Positions 15,262-25,286 are shown, numbered from the stretch's first letter. The stretch is 64,000 bases of DNA from Miltoncostaea oceani (GCF_018141545.1 NZ_CP064356.1:992001-1056000); one strand, 5' to 3'. Numbers and translations: made by a program. Notes: generated by a model from the sequence alone, not told the origin.

Positions 15262-16503
15262 TCAGAGGGCGTCGGCGCGGTCGCGCAGCAGCCGCTGCTC
15301 GCGGGTGTTCGCGGTGAGGGACGCCGCCCGCTCCAGCTCGGCGCGGGCCGCGTCGCGCCGGCCGAGGCGGGCGAGCAGGTCGGCCCGCACCGCGGGGAGC
15401 AGGTGGTAGGAGGCGAGCGAGCCCGCCGCGATGAGGGCGTCGACGATCTCCAGGCCGGCGGCCGGTCCGTCGGCCATGCCGACCGCCACCGCCCGGTTCA
15501 GCTCCACGACCGGGGAGGGGGTGAGCGCGGCGAGCCGCTCGTAGAGCGACGCGATGCGCGCCCAGTCGGTGTCCGCGCCCGTCGGCGCGCGGGCGTGGCA
15601 GGCCGCGATCGCCGCCTGCAGCGCGTACGGGCCGCCCGCCCCGCCGAGGGCCTCGGCGCGGGCGAGGGCGTCGAGGCCGCGGCGGATCAGCAGGCCGTCC
15701 CAGCGTCCGCGGTCCTGGTCCAGCAGCAGCACCGGCTCGCCGCGACGGTCGACCCGCGCCCGCAGCCGCGACGCCTGGATCTCCATGAGCGACACCAGGC
15801 CGTGGGCCTCGGGCTCCTGCGGCGCGAGCCCCGTCAGGATCCGCCCGAGGCGGAGCGCCTCGTCGCAGAGGGCGGGCCGGATCCAGTCGTCGCCGGCGGT
15901 GGCCGAGTAGCCCTCGTTGAAGATCAGGTAGACCACCGCGAGGACGGAGCCGAGCCGCACCCCGAGCTCGGTCCCGCCCGGCACCTCGAACGGCACCTCC
16001 GCCGCGGCGAGCGTGCGCTTGGCGCGCACGATGCGCTGGGCGACCGTCGCCTCGGGCACGAGGTACGCGCGGGCGATCTCCGACGTCGTCAGGCCGCCGA
16101 GCAGGCGCAGCGTCAGCGCCACCCGCGCGTCGGTCGACAGCACCGGGTGGCAGCACGTGAACATGAGGCCGAGCAGGTCGTCGCCGATCACGTCGTCCAT
16201 CGCCGCCGCGAGGTCGGGCTCCTCGGCCTCGTCCATCCACCGGCCGATCTCCTCGCGGCCGCGCCGGAGGGTGCGGTCGCGGCGCGCCAGGTCGATCGCC
16301 CGGTTCTTCGCGACGGCGGTCAGCCAGGCGCCGGGGTTGTCCGGGACGCCGGACCGCGGCCACCGCTCCAGCGCGGCGACGAGCGCGTCCTGCGCGACGT
16401 CCTCGGCCACGCCGACGTCGCCCGTCATGCGGGCGACGGCGGCGATGACCCGGGCCGACTCGATCCTCCAGACGGCCTCGATCGCGCGTGTCGCCGAGGA
16501 CAC
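15262..16503 (-). CDS. ECF sigma factor, ECF42 type
   Basis: A 413-residue sigma factor. Region 2 appears as GVAEDVAQDALVAALERWP and WLTAVAKNRAIDLARRD. Region 4 appears as GLTTSEIARAYLVPEATVAQ. A roughly 200-residue C-terminal extension of TPR-like helices (NEGYSATAGDD, HALARAPTGADTDW-like segments) is characteristic of ECF42. These sigmas have no anti-sigma factor; the extension is thought to act in its place. The GTG at 16503 follows the stop of the DGPF gene by 13 bases, and DGPF genes are the usual genomic partners and targets of ECF42. Confidence 0.9.
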   Translation of the reverse strand: MSSATRAIEAVWRIESARVIAAVARMTGDVGVAEDVAQDALVAALERWPRSGVPDNPGAWLTAVAKNRAIDLARRDRTLRRGREEIGRWMDEAEEPDLAAAMDDVIGDDLLGLMFTCCHPVLSTDARVALTLRLLGGLTTSEIARAYLVPEATVAQRIVRAKRTLAAAEVPFEVPGGTELGVRLGSVLAVVYLIFNEGYSATAGDDWIRPALCDEALRLGRILTGLAPQEPEAHGLVSLMEIQASRLRARVDRRGEPVLLLDQDRGRWDGLLIRRGLDALARAEALGGAGGPYALQAAIAACHARAPTGADTDWARIASLYERLAALTPSPVVELNRAVAVGMADGPAAGLEIVDALIAAGSLASYHLLPAVRADLLARLGRRDAARAELERAASLTANTREQRLLRDRADAL

Positions 16504-16516
16504 GCCGCGCCCCCGG

Positions 16517-16933
16517 CTAGCCGAGGCCCTCGGTCTGGGCGCGGAGGCGCTCCTCCTGCTCGCGGAGCTCGGGGGTGAGCGCGTCGCCGAAGTCCTCGGT
16601 CTCGAAGACCTGGCGGATCTCCACGTGGTCCTCACGGAACGGGGCCCGCTTGATCCACTCGACGGCCTCGTCGAGCGACCGCGTCTGGAGGATCCAGAAG
16701 CCCGCGATCAGCTCCTTCGACTCCGTGAACGGACCGTCCACGACCGTCCGGTCGGAGCCGTCGAAGTGCACGCGGGCGCCCTTCGCGCTCGGGTGCAGGC
16801 CCTCGCCCGCGACCATCACGCCGGCCTTGACGAGCTCCTCGTTGAACGCGCCCATCTCGGCCAGCTCCGCCTCGGTCGGCATCCGGCCGGCCTCGGTCTC
16901 GGGGGTGGCCTTCACCAGGACCATGAAACGCAT
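16517..16933 (-). CDS. YCII/DGPF-domain protein
   Basis: A 138-residue protein of the YCII-related DGPF family. The diagnostic motif occurs in VVDGPFTESKELIAGFWI, and the N-terminus MRFMVLVKATPETEAG is typical. The fold is ferredoxin-like and the biochemical role is not established. The ATG at 16933 has GAGGAGGCGACG upstream. It is the promoter-proximal gene of a unit with the ECF42 sigma factor, which probably directs transcription of this pair. Confidence 0.9.
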   Translation of the reverse strand: MRFMVLVKATPETEAGRMPTEAELAEMGAFNEELVKAGVMVAGEGLHPSAKGARVHFDGSDRTVVDGPFTESKELIAGFWILQTRSLDEAVEWIKRAPFREDHVEIRQVFETEDFGDALTPELREQEERLRAQTEGLG

Positions 16934-17023
16934 CGTCGCCTCCTCGTGTGTGTGGTGCCGTCACTCACGCGACGAACGGGGACCGCCCGGATCGACACGC
17001 CGCCCGGAGAAAACTTCCACGCC

Positions 17024-17050
17024 ACCCGGCGCGGGTCTCCCGCGCCGGGT
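17024..17050 (-). terminator. terminator downstream of the ABC-F gene
   Basis: A 12-base perfect stem (17024-17035 with 17039-17050) with a TCT loop lies 4 bases beyond the ABC-F stop on the minus strand. A TTTTC run follows about 10 bases later. Confidence 0.7.
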
Positions 17051-17054
17051 CCGG

Positions 17055-18848
17055 TCACGCCTCGAGCAGCTCCGCCGCGGCGAGCCACGCGGCCTCGGCG
17101 CGTTCCCGGTCGGCGGCGATCGCGGCCCCCTCGGCCGTCAGCTCGCGCAGGCGCGCGTGGTCGGTGGCGTGCTCGGCCATCCGCGCGTGGAGGGCCGCCT
17201 CACGGGCGTCGAGGCGCTCCATCTCGCGCTCGAGGCGCTGCACCTCCTTGCGGGCGGCGCGGATCGCGGCGCCCGGCGGCGGCGCCCCGGCCCCGGGGGC
17301 GGGCCGGGCGGGTGCCCCGGCCTCCTCCGCCGCCCGGCGGATCGCCATGTACTGGTCGACCCCGCCCGGCAGGTGCCGCAGGCCGCCGTCGCCCATCAGG
17401 CCGTGGACGTCGTCGCAGACGCGCTCCACGAACCAGCGGTCGTGGCTGACGACGACGAGCGTCCCCGGCCACCCGTCGAGGAGGTCCTCCAGCGCCGTGA
17501 GCGTGTCGATGTCCAGGTCGTTGGTCGGCTCGTCGAGCAGCAGCACGTTCGGCTCGTCCATCAGCAGGCGCATGAGCTGCAGCCGGCGGCGCTCGCCGCC
17601 CGACAGGTCGCGCACCAGGGTGCGCCCGCGCGGCCCGCGGAAGCCGAAGCGCTCGGCCATCTGCCCCGCGGTGACCTCGCGCCCGTCGCCGAGGCGGGTG
17701 CGGAGGCGCACCTGCTCGAGCGACTCGATGACGCGCAGGCCCTCGTCGAGCTCGACGGTGTCCTGGGAGAGGTGGGCGAGCCGCACCGTGGCGCCGCGGG
17801 TGACCGTGCCCTCGTCGGGGGCGACGGAGCCCTCCAGCACGCGCACGAGGGTCGTCTTGCCGGACCCGTTGACGCCGACGACGGCGACCCGGTCGCCGGG
17901 GCCGAGGCGCCACGTGACGTGGTCGAGCAGTCGGCGCCCGCCGCGGGTGACGGTGACGTCCTCGGCGTCGAGGACCCGGGAGCCCAGGCGGGCGGTGGCG
18001 AAGCGCAGCAGCTCGGCGCGGTCGCGCACCTCCGGCTCGTCCGCGATGAGGGCGTTGGCGGCCTCGATGCGGAACCGGGGCTTCGACGTCCGCGCCGGGG
18101 GCCCCCGGCGCAGCCAGGCCAGCTCCTTGTGCAGGAGCTGGCGGCGCCGGTCCTCGTGGACCGCCGCGAGGCGCTCCCGCTCGGCGCGCGCGAGCACGTA
18201 CGCGGCGTAGCCGCCCTCGTACTGGTGGACGGCGCCGTCGGCGACCTCCCACGTGGCGGTGCAGACGGCGTCGAGGAACCAGCGGTCGTGGGTCACGACC
18301 ACCAGCGACCCCCGCCGCCCGGCGAGGTGGCGGGCGAGCCAGTCGACGCCCTCCAGGTCGAGGTGGTTGGTCGGCTCGTCCAGCAGGAGCAGCTCGGGCC
18401 CGTCGATCAGCAGCCGGGCGAGCGCCACCCGGCGCCGCTCGCCGCCCGACAGGACGCCGACGGGGGTGTCGAGGCCCTGGGAGAAGCGCGTCAGCCCCAC
18501 GCCCCCGAGCAGGCCGTCGAGGACGACCCGGAACGCGGGGTCGCCCGCCCACTCGTGGTCGGCCCGTCCGCCGACGAGCTCCTGGCGGACCGTCCGCGCC
18601 GGGTCGAGGTCGTCGCCCTGCCCGATGAGCGCGAGGCCGAGCCCGCCGGCGTGCGTCACCCGCCCGGCGTCGGGCTCCTGCCGCTTCGCGATGAGGCGCA
18701 GCAGCGTCGACTTGCCGTCACCGTTGCGGCCGACGACGCCGATGCGGTCGCCGGCGGCGACGCCGAGGGAGACGTCGGCGAGCACCGTGCGCCCCGCGTA
18801 GCCGGTGCCGACGCCGTCGAGGTTGACCAGGTTGCGGGGGAGGGCCAC
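17055..18848 (-). CDS. ABC-F family ATPase (Uup-like)
   Basis: A 597-residue soluble protein with two ABC domains and no membrane region. The first has Walker A GRNGDGKST, signature LSGGERRRVALARLL and LLLLDEPTNHLD. The second has GVNGSGKTT, LSGGERRRLQLMRLL and LLLDEPTNDLD. The linker between them is basic and helical. The C-terminal 90 residues (AARKEVQRLEREMERLDAR) form a coiled coil as in Uup. ABC-F proteins act on the ribosome E site or on DNA/ribosome intermediates (family knowledge); which role applies is unknown. Start is the GTG at 18848. Confidence 0.93.
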   Translation of the reverse strand: MALPRNLVNLDGVGTGYAGRTVLADVSLGVAAGDRIGVVGRNGDGKSTLLRLIAKRQEPDAGRVTHAGGLGLALIGQGDDLDPARTVRQELVGGRADHEWAGDPAFRVVLDGLLGGVGLTRFSQGLDTPVGVLSGGERRRVALARLLIDGPELLLLDEPTNHLDLEGVDWLARHLAGRRGSLVVVTHDRWFLDAVCTATWEVADGAVHQYEGGYAAYVLARAERERLAAVHEDRRRQLLHKELAWLRRGPPARTSKPRFRIEAANALIADEPEVRDRAELLRFATARLGSRVLDAEDVTVTRGGRRLLDHVTWRLGPGDRVAVVGVNGSGKTTLVRVLEGSVAPDEGTVTRGATVRLAHLSQDTVELDEGLRVIESLEQVRLRTRLGDGREVTAGQMAERFGFRGPRGRTLVRDLSGGERRRLQLMRLLMDEPNVLLLDEPTNDLDIDTLTALEDLLDGWPGTLVVVSHDRWFVERVCDDVHGLMGDGGLRHLPGGVDQYMAIRRAAEEAGAPARPAPGAGAPPPGAAIRAARKEVQRLEREMERLDAREAALHARMAEHATDHARLRELTAEGAAIAADRERAEAAWLAAAELLEA

Positions 18849-18873
18849 GGCCCCATCCTGCCCGGCCGGCCGC

Positions 18874-19878
18874 TCAGCCGCCGGTGACGAGGACCGCCGC
18901 GCCGTCGACCTCGCCGGCGCGCAGTCGGGCCAGGGCGTGGTTGGCGTCGGCCAGCGGATGGACCTCGGACCGCGTGACGACGGGGATGCGGGTGGCGAGG
19001 TCCAGGAACCCCGCCGCGTCGGCGCGGGTGACGTTCGCGACGCTCCGCAGGGTCCGCTCCCCCCACAGCAGCTCGTACGGGAACGAGGGCACGCGGTCGA
19101 GGTGGATCGCGTTGACGACGACGGTGCCGCCCCGGTCGACGGCCCGCAGGGCGGCGACCACCACGTCGCCGGAGGGGGCGAAGGTGATCGCCGCGTCGAG
19201 CGGGACCGGGGGCGCGTCGTCGTAGCCGCCGGTCCACGCGGCGCCGAGGTCGCGCGCCCGCTCCCGCTCGCGGGGCGAGCGGGTGCAGACGTGCACCTCG
19301 CAGCCCAGGTGGCGGGCGACCTGCGCCACGCAGAGCGCCGACGCGCCGAAGCCGTAGAGCCCGAGACGCGAGCCGCGACCGGCGCCGCTCAGGCGCAGCG
19401 CCCGGTGGCCGATCACGCCGCCGCAGAGCAGCGGCGCCACCGCCACGGGGTCGGCGTCGGCGGGCAGCCGCGCCGCCACGTCGGCGCGCACCGTCATCAG
19501 CTCCGCGAACCCGCCGTCGCGGTCCCACCCGGTGAACGTCGCGTCGGCGCACAGGTTCTCGCGGCCCTCGCGGCAGCGGCGGCACCGCCCGCAGGCCCCG
19601 GCCAGCCAGTAGGCGCCGGCGCGGTCGCCCTCCCGCCACCCCGTGACGCCCGGCCCGAGCCCGACGACGGTGCCGACCGCCTGGTGCCCCGGCACGACCG
19701 GCAGGAGGTGGGCGCCGAGGTCGCCCTCGGCGATCTGGAGGTCGGTCCGGCAGACGGCGCACGCCGCGACCGCGATCAGCAGCTCACCCGGTCCCGGGAC
19801 CGGGTCGGGGCGGTCCTCGGCGCGCAGCGGGCCGGCCCCGTCGGCGGGTCCGGGACGGTGCAGCACCATCGCCCTCAC
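18874..19878 (-). CDS. zinc-dependent alcohol dehydrogenase family protein
   Basis: A 334-residue medium-chain dehydrogenase. The catalytic zinc ligand is in [10 protein letters not shown] and the following [14 protein letters not shown] has Gln where the usual GHE has Glu. The structural zinc lobe has [15 protein letters not shown]. The nucleotide-binding region is [20 protein letters not shown]. The GTG at 19878 is preceded by GGGAGGGCC; a nearby ATG at 19869 is possible. The substrate is unknown. It is divergent from isocitrate lyase across a 262-base spacer, so the two may share regulatory sequence. Confidence 0.88.
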   Translation of the reverse strand: MRAMVLHRPGPADGAGPLRAEDRPDPVPGPGELLIAVAACAVCRTDLQIAEGDLGAHLLPVVPGHQAVGTVVGLGPGVTGWREGDRAGAYWLAGACGRCRRCREGRENLCADATFTGWDRDGGFAELMTVRADVAARLPADADPVAVAPLLCGGVIGHRALRLSGAGRGSRLGLYGFGASALCVAQVARHLGCEVHVCTRSPRERERARDLGAAWTGGYDDAPPVPLDAAITFAPSGDVVVAALRAVDRGGTVVVNAIHLDRVPSFPYELLWGERTLRSVANVTRADAAGFLDLATRIPVVTRSEVHPLADANHALARLRAGEVDGAAVLVTGG

Positions 19879-20059
19879 GCGGCCCTCCCGGGGGTCGTCG
19901 TCGCGGTCCGGCGCCCCCCGCGGGGGGTCGTGGGGGCAGTATCCCGCGCCGGTGCGATCGGATGTGCGGACGACCTCACCGGTCGTGACGATCGGCACGA
20001 ATCCCGTGGCGGGGGGCATCCGGGCGCGCCCGGCCCGAAACCCCGCTCGCCACGCGGGT

Positions 20060-20108
20060 CCTCGTGCCGTTCGTCACGAGGGATCGGGGCTCGGGTGCCG
20101 CGTATGCT
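20060..20108 (+). promoter_or_regulatory. candidate promoter and operator of isocitrate lyase
   Basis: An inverted repeat CCTCGTG-N8-CACGAGG (20060-20081) lies upstream of TATGCT (20103-20108), a plausible -10 box 33 bases before the ATG. The repeat would cover the -35 zone, so a regulator of the glyoxylate pathway could bind here (inference). Confidence 0.4.
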
Positions 20109-20140
20109 CCCCTGTGCCGAAGTCGACTGGGGGGCAGGAC

Positions 20141-22405
20141 ATGGGGGCTTTCGAAGAGGACATCGCACAGATCCAGGAGTTCATGGACGGGGACCGTTTC
20201 TCCGCCGTGACCCGGGTCTACAGCGCGCGTCAGGTCGCCGAGCAGCGCGGGACGGTGCCGCAGGACTACACCGTGGCGCGCGACGCCGCGGCCGCGTTCT
20301 ACGACCTGCTGCGGGAGAAGTTCTCGCGCGGCGCGTCGATCACCAGCTTCGGGCCGTACTCGCCGGGGCAGGCCGTGCAGATGAAGCGGGCGGGCATCGA
20401 GGGGATCTACCTCGGCGGCTGGGCCACCTCCGCGAAGGGCTCCACCGACGAGGACCCGGGCCCCGACCTGGCGAGCTACCCCCTGAGCCAGGTGCCCGAC
20501 GAGGCCGCCGGCCTGGTCCGCGGCCTGCTCACGGCCGACAAGAACCAGCGCTTCGCGCGTGCCCGGATGACCGAGGCGGAGCGCGCCGCGACGCCCGAGG
20601 TCGACTTCCGGCCGTTCATCATCGCCGACGCCGACACCGGCCACGGCGGTGACGCGCACGTCCGCAACCTGATCCGCCGCTTCGTCGAGGCCGGCGTCCC
20701 CGGGTACCACATCGAGGACCAGAAGCCCGGCGCCAAGAAGTGCGGCCACCAGGGCGGCAAGGTGCTCGTGCCGTCCGACGAGCAGATCAAGCGCCTCGTC
20801 GCGGCCCGCTTCCAGCTCGACATCATGGGCGTCGGCGGCATCATCGTCGCCCGGACCGACGCCGAGGCGGCGAACCTCCTCGACAGCGCCGGCGACGAGC
20901 GGGACCAGCCGTTCATCCTCGGCGTCACCAAGACCTCGGTGCCGAGCTACAAGGCGGCGTTCCTCGCGATCATCCGCCACCTCCACTCGAAGGGCGTCGA
21001 GGAGCTCAACGGCCACCTGATCTACGCCGTCTCCGACGACGAGTACGCCCACGCCGACGCCTGGCTCGCCAGCTCGGGCGTGGCCGCCGCCGCCGACGAG
21101 GCCGCCGCCGCGTACCTCAAGGGCGAGGCCGGCACCTCCGAGGACGTCCTCGACCACGTCGGCGACCGCTTCCTCGCCGCGTGGCAGGCCGACGCCGGGC
21201 TCAAGACCCTCGGCCAGGCCGTCGCCGACCAGATCGCGTTCCGCAGCGACGAGGAGTCGGCCCCCGACATCTCCGTCGAGGAGTGGAACGCCTTCGCGTC
21301 CCGCGCCTCCTGGTGGGACATCCGCGCGAAGGCGCGGTCGCTCGGCGTGGACGTCGTCTGGGACGCGGAGCTCGCCCAGACCCCCGAGGGCTACTACCAG
21401 ATCCAGGGCGGCATCCCGTACGCGATCGCGAAGTCGCTCGCGGCCGCGCCGTACGCCGACCTGCTCTGGATGGAGACGAAGACCGCGGACCTGGCGGACG
21501 CGAAGGAGTTCGCGGACGCCATCCACGAGGTCTTCCCCGACCAGATGCTCGCCTACAACCTGTCGCCGTCCTTCAACTGGGACACGACCGGCATGAGCGA
21601 CGAGGAGATGCGCAACTTCCCGATCGAGCTGGGGAAGATGGGCTTCGTCTTCAACTTCATGACGTACGGCGGTCACCAGATCGACGGCCTCGCGGCCGAG
21701 GAGTTCACGACGGCCCTGCGCGAGGACGGCATGCTCGCCCTGGCGCGCCTGCAGCGGAAGTTCCGCCTGCTGGAGTCGCCGTACCGGACGCCGCAGACCC
21801 TGGTCGGCGGCCCGCGCGCGGACGCCGCCCTCATGTCGGTGTCCGGCCAGACCTCCACCACGAAGGCCATGGGCGAGGGCTCGACGCAGAGCCAGCACCT
21901 GGTCCAGACGGAGGTCCCGCCGAAGACGCTCGCCGGCTGGCTCGATGAGTGGGCCGCCTACAACAAGGTGGACAAGACCCTCACGGTCCGCCTGCGTCCC
22001 CACACCGCCGGCACCGACCTGCTGGAGCTCGCGATCGTGGGCGACGGCGACGAGAAGCTGGCCAACATCGTGTTCAACACGATCCAGGACCGGCGTGGCC
22101 GTCAGATCCTGTCGGTGCGCGACCAGAACACGTTCGACACGTCCCTGCGCCGCAAGCGCCTGATGACGCTGCTGCACCTGTTCCTGATCCACCGCTACAA
22201 GGTCGACGCGATCCACTACCTCACCCCGACCGAGGACAACCACGGCGCGGCGGCGAGCATGAAGAACCGCGGCATCTTCTCCACCACGCAGGACGAGGTC
22301 GGCGACATCATCGTCGCGGACATCGACACCGCGTTCGTGGCGAAGCTCGTCGCGCCCGACAGCCCGGAGCGCGAGGCCCTGATCACCACCTCCGGCCAGA
22401 ACTGA
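20141..22405 (+). CDS. aceA: isocitrate lyase, long (ICL2) type
   Basis: A 754-residue isocitrate lyase, matching the long form (Mycobacterium AceA2, about 766 residues) rather than the 430-residue ICL1. It splits isocitrate to succinate and glyoxylate in the glyoxylate bypass. The catalytic loop is [11 protein letters not shown], with Cys201. The metal-binding [13 protein letters not shown] and the [12 protein letters not shown] segment are present. The C-terminal 150 residues form the extra domain of ICL2, which binds acetyl-CoA or propionyl-CoA as an allosteric activator in the mycobacterial enzyme (literature). The ATG at 20141 follows GGGGGGCAGG. No malate synthase is nearby in this window. 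Confidence 0.95.
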   Translation: MGAFEEDIAQIQEFMDGDRFSAVTRVYSARQVAEQRGTVPQDYTVARDAAAAFYDLLREKFSRGASITSFGPYSPGQAVQMKRAGIEGIYLGGWATSAKGSTDEDPGPDLASYPLSQVPDEAAGLVRGLLTADKNQRFARARMTEAERAATPEVDFRPFIIADADTGHGGDAHVRNLIRRFVEAGVPGYHIEDQKPGAKKCGHQGGKVLVPSDEQIKRLVAARFQLDIMGVGGIIVARTDAEAANLLDSAGDERDQPFILGVTKTSVPSYKAAFLAIIRHLHSKGVEELNGHLIYAVSDDEYAHADAWLASSGVAAAADEAAAAYLKGEAGTSEDVLDHVGDRFLAAWQADAGLKTLGQAVADQIAFRSDEESAPDISVEEWNAFASRASWWDIRAKARSLGVDVVWDAELAQTPEGYYQIQGGIPYAIAKSLAAAPYADLLWMETKTADLADAKEFADAIHEVFPDQMLAYNLSPSFNWDTTGMSDEEMRNFPIELGKMGFVFNFMTYGGHQIDGLAAEEFTTALREDGMLALARLQRKFRLLESPYRTPQTLVGGPRADAALMSVSGQTSTTKAMGEGSTQSQHLVQTEVPPKTLAGWLDEWAAYNKVDKTLTVRLRPHTAGTDLLELAIVGDGDEKLANIVFNTIQDRRGRQILSVRDQNTFDTSLRRKRLMTLLHLFLIHRYKVDAIHYLTPTEDNHGAAASMKNRGIFSTTQDEVGDIIVADIDTAFVAKLVAPDSPEREALITTSGQN

Positions 22406-22429
22406 CCCACCGGAGGGCATGAGGGACCC

Positions 22430-22456
22430 GGAGGCCCCGCATCGCGCGGGGCCTCC
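22430..22456 (+). terminator. terminator after isocitrate lyase
   Basis: An 11-base perfect stem GGAGGCCCCGC/GCGGGGCCTCC (22430-22440, 22446-22456) with a 5-base loop, 25 bases past the stop. Confidence 0.7.
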
Positions 22457-22513
22457 GCCGTTCCGGGGCGGGATCCACGGCGCGGGGCGCGGGCCGTCTG
22501 CGACGCTCGGGGG

Positions 22514-23743
22514 GTGGAGATCGCCCCGCCCCCGCCCGGTGACCCCGAGGCCGCCGTCGCCTGGGTCGGCGCCCACCTCGACGGCCTCTACGGCGGCGCG
22601 CTGCGCGCGTCCCCACGGTTCCGCGGCGGCCAGCCCGCCGCCGACGCCGCCCTCGCGGCCGCGCCGCTCGCGGGGTACGCCGCCCGCCGCAACGAGGTCT
22701 GGCCGCCGGAGCGCCGCGGCGCGACCGCGTTGTCGCCCTACATCCGCCACGGCCTGATCACGCTGCGCCGCGCCTGGGACGCCGCCGATGACGCCCCCGC
22801 CCGCGACGCGCGCAGGTTCCGCGACGAGCTGCTCTGGCAGGAGTACGCACGCCACCTCTACGCGCGGATCGGGGCCCGCCTCGGCCGGCCGCTGCGGGCC
22901 GCCCCCGCCCCCGGCCGCGGCTCCGCGCCCGAGGACGCCTGGGACCGCGGGATGGCCTGCATCGACCTGACCACCGGCGAGCTCCAGCGCGACGGCTGGC
23001 TGGTGAACCAGACCCGCATGTGGCTCGCGAGCCAGTGGTCCGTGCGTCACGGCCTCGACCCCCGCGACGGCGAGCGCCGCTTCTTCCGGCACCTCCTCGA
23101 CGGCTCCGCCGCGGCGAACCAGCTCGGGTGGCAGTGGGTGTCCGGCACGGCCACCGGGCGCGCCTACGGCTTCTCGCGGTCGCAGGTGCGCCGCCGCGCC
23201 CCCGGGCTCTGCGCCACCTGCCCCCGCGAGCACGACTGCCCGATCGCCGGCTGGCCCCCGTCGCACGCCTCCGTGCGCATCACCCCGCCCGCCCTGCTGC
23301 GCGCCGACCCCGACCCCGGCCGCACGGCGGGTCCGGCGTCCCCCGAGGTCGCCGGCGACCCGCGGGCCGTGTGGCTGACGGCCGAGTCCCTCGGCGACGC
23401 CGACCCCGCCCTCGCCGCCCACCCCGACCTGCCGGTGTTCTTCGTGATGGACGCCCCCATGCTCCGCCGGCTCGGGCTCGCCGCCCCCCGGCTGGTCTTC
23501 CTCGCGGAGGCGCTCGCGGCCCTCGGGGCGCGCCGCACCGTGCGGGTGCGGGTCGGCGACCCCGTCGCCGAGCTCGCCGGCACGCCGCTCGCCGTGACCC
23601 ACGCCCCGGTGCCCGGCTTCGCGCGCCGCGCCGCCCGCCTCGACGTCGCCGTCCGGCACCCGTGGCCATGGCTGACGCGGCCGCACGGGGGCAGCGTCGC
23701 GTCGTTCTCGGCGTGGGTGCGGCCCGCCCGGGCGGGGGTCTGA
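22514..23743 (+). CDS. photolyase/cryptochrome-like FAD protein with swapped domain order
   Basis: A 409-residue protein. Residues about 60-230 match the FAD-binding helical domain of class I photolyases: TALSPYIRHGLITL, ELLWQEYARHLY, LQRDGWLVNQTRMWLASQ and DGSAAANQLGWQWVSG. No alpha/beta domain precedes it. Instead residues 285-400 look like that domain: VWLTAESLGDADPALAAH, LPVFFVMDAPMLRRLG, LVFLAEALAALG and VRVGDPVAELAG align in order with the start of normal photolyases. A cysteine cluster CATCPREHDC lies between. The order is thus FAD domain first. Repair activity is unproven. It is followed 5 bases later by a DNA glycosylase gene, supporting a DNA-damage role. GTG start at 22514. Confidence 0.75.
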   Translation: MEIAPPPPGDPEAAVAWVGAHLDGLYGGALRASPRFRGGQPAADAALAAAPLAGYAARRNEVWPPERRGATALSPYIRHGLITLRRAWDAADDAPARDARRFRDELLWQEYARHLYARIGARLGRPLRAAPAPGRGSAPEDAWDRGMACIDLTTGELQRDGWLVNQTRMWLASQWSVRHGLDPRDGERRFFRHLLDGSAAANQLGWQWVSGTATGRAYGFSRSQVRRRAPGLCATCPREHDCPIAGWPPSHASVRITPPALLRADPDPGRTAGPASPEVAGDPRAVWLTAESLGDADPALAAHPDLPVFFVMDAPMLRRLGLAAPRLVFLAEALAALGARRTVRVRVGDPVAELAGTPLAVTHAPVPGFARRAARLDVAVRHPWPWLTRPHGGSVASFSAWVRPARAGV

Positions 23744-23748
23744 CGGGA

Positions 23749-24540
23749 TTGCCCGAGGGCCACACCGTCCACCGCGCCGCCCGCCGCCAGACCGCCCTCG
23801 TCGCCGGCGGGCCGGTGTCCGCCAGCTCCCCGCAGGGCCGCTTCACCGAGGGCGCCGCCCTCATCGACGGCCTGACACTGCACGGCGTCGAGGCGGCCGG
23901 CAAGCACCTCTTCTACCGCTTCGGCGGCGACGAGGTGCTCCACGTGCACCTCGGGTTGTTCGGGAGGTTCCGCGAGCACGCCGGGGTGCCGCCCCCCGCA
24001 CCGCGCGGGGCCGTCCGCCTGCGGCTGGTGGGGGGGACGGGCGCGGTCGACCTGGCCGGGCCGACGGCCTGCGCCCTCGTCGGGGAGGAGGGCCGCGCCG
24101 CCATCCTCGCCCGCCTCGGCCCGGACCCGCTGCGCGCCGACGCCGACCCCGAGCGGGCCGTCGACGACCTCGCCCGCCGCCGGCTGCCGATCGGCGCGGC
24201 CCTGCTCGACCAGCGGATCATCGCGGGCCTCGGCAACGTCTACCGCGCCGAGATCCTCTTCGTCTGCGGCGTCGCCCCCGGGCGGGAGGCGCGGACGGTC
24301 CCCCGCGAGCGCCTGCGCGCCATCTGGGACACCTCCGCGCGGATGCTGCGCGACGGCGTCCGGCGGGGACGGATCGTCACGGTCGACCCGGCGGAGGTGG
24401 GCCGGCCCGTCAGCCGGATGCGCCGCCACGAGCGGACCTACGTCTACAAGCAGGACCTCTGCAAGCGCTGCGGCACGCCGATCCAGGCCGTCGTGCTCGC
24501 CGCCCGCCCCTGCTACTGGTGCCCCGTGTGCCAGACCTGA
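23749..24540 (+). CDS. Fpg/Nei-family DNA glycosylase
   Basis: A 263-residue base-excision glycosylase/AP lyase. The mature N-terminus PEGHTVHRAARRQ gives the catalytic Pro and Glu and the PEGHTVHR form typical of Nei-type enzymes for oxidised pyrimidines. RIIAGLGNVYRAEIL is the helix-two-turn-helix. The C-terminal zinc finger reads CKRCGTPIQ and CYWCPVCQT. The start is TTG at 23749, 5 bases after the stop of the photolyase-like gene; no other start allows the catalytic proline at position 2. The two genes likely form a DNA-repair operon. Confidence 0.92.
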   Translation: MPEGHTVHRAARRQTALVAGGPVSASSPQGRFTEGAALIDGLTLHGVEAAGKHLFYRFGGDEVLHVHLGLFGRFREHAGVPPPAPRGAVRLRLVGGTGAVDLAGPTACALVGEEGRAAILARLGPDPLRADADPERAVDDLARRRLPIGAALLDQRIIAGLGNVYRAEILFVCGVAPGREARTVPRERLRAIWDTSARMLRDGVRRGRIVTVDPAEVGRPVSRMRRHERTYVYKQDLCKRCGTPIQAVVLAARPCYWCPVCQT

Positions 24541-24594
24541 CCGGGATGGAGCGGGCCCTCGCCCGCCTCCTCGACGCCCGCGGGCCGATCCGCC

Positions 24595-25263
24595 TCAGGC
24601 GTCCGCGGGGGGATCCGCCTCCGCGATGAGCCGCCCGATGCCGGCGAGCAGCATCTCGAGGCCGAACGTGAACTGGGGGTCGTCGGACTCCGGGCCGAGG
24701 GAGCGCATCAGCGCGCCGACGAGGGGACGGGACGTCGCGAGCGCCTCCATCTCCTCGGGCGGCACCGGCGGCGGGGCGTCCTCGGCCGCGCGCTCCAGCA
24801 GGCTCGTGCCGAGCACGTAGCGGATGACGCTCCGCTGGGCGCGGATCGCCGTCTCGCGGTCGAGCCCCGCGTCCACCAGTCGCTGCAGTCCCGGCTCCGC
24901 GATGTCGCCGCCGGCCACGTAGGCGCGGCCGGGGGCGGACGCCAGCAGGCCGAACGCCTCCGGGTGGGCCCGGCCGAGGGCGCGGTAGGCCCGCGCGAAC
25001 CGGGTCAGGTCGTCGCGCCAGCCGGCGCCCGGGTCGGACGGCAGGGACTCCGCGAAGTCGGCGAGCAGCAGCTCGCGCACCCCGTCGAGGATCGCGTCCT
25101 TGTTCGCGACGTGCTTGTAGAGGGACATCGCCTCGACGCCGAGGGCCGACCCGAGCCGCCGCATCGTCAACGCGCCGAGCCCCTCCTCGTCGATCAGCTC
25201 CAGCGCGGCCCGCACGATCCGCTCGCGCGTGAGCGGCTGGCGGGGGGGCGGTGGAGTTGACAC
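24595..25263 (-). CDS. TetR-family transcriptional regulator
   Basis: A 222-residue repressor. The N-terminal helix-turn-helix reads LTRERIVRAALELIDEEG, ALTMRRLGSALGVEAMSLYK and HVANKDAILDGV, the AcrR/TetR type with the tetracycline-repressor style C-terminal domain. The GTG start at 25263 is 65 bases from the divergent nitroreductase gene, and a palindrome TGCGG-AGC-CCGCA lies between them. It most likely represses the nitroreductase/hydrolase/ligase operon in response to an acyl-CoA or aromatic ligand (inference from arrangement). Confidence 0.9.
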   Translation of the reverse strand: MSTPPPPRQPLTRERIVRAALELIDEEGLGALTMRRLGSALGVEAMSLYKHVANKDAILDGVRELLLADFAESLPSDPGAGWRDDLTRFARAYRALGRAHPEAFGLLASAPGRAYVAGGDIAEPGLQRLVDAGLDRETAIRAQRSVIRYVLGTSLLERAAEDAPPPVPPEEMEALATSRPLVGALMRSLGPESDDPQFTFGLEMLLAGIGRLIAEADPPADA

Positions 25264-25286
25264 GGCTCGGGTCGTCCTTCTAGCGT

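Noticed and set aside
19976-23686. A 1236-residue minus-strand ORF
   Set aside because: It lies opposite isocitrate lyase and the photolyase-like gene, and it is Arg/Gly/Asp/Val-rich low-complexity sequence typical of antisense frames in a 75% GC genome.
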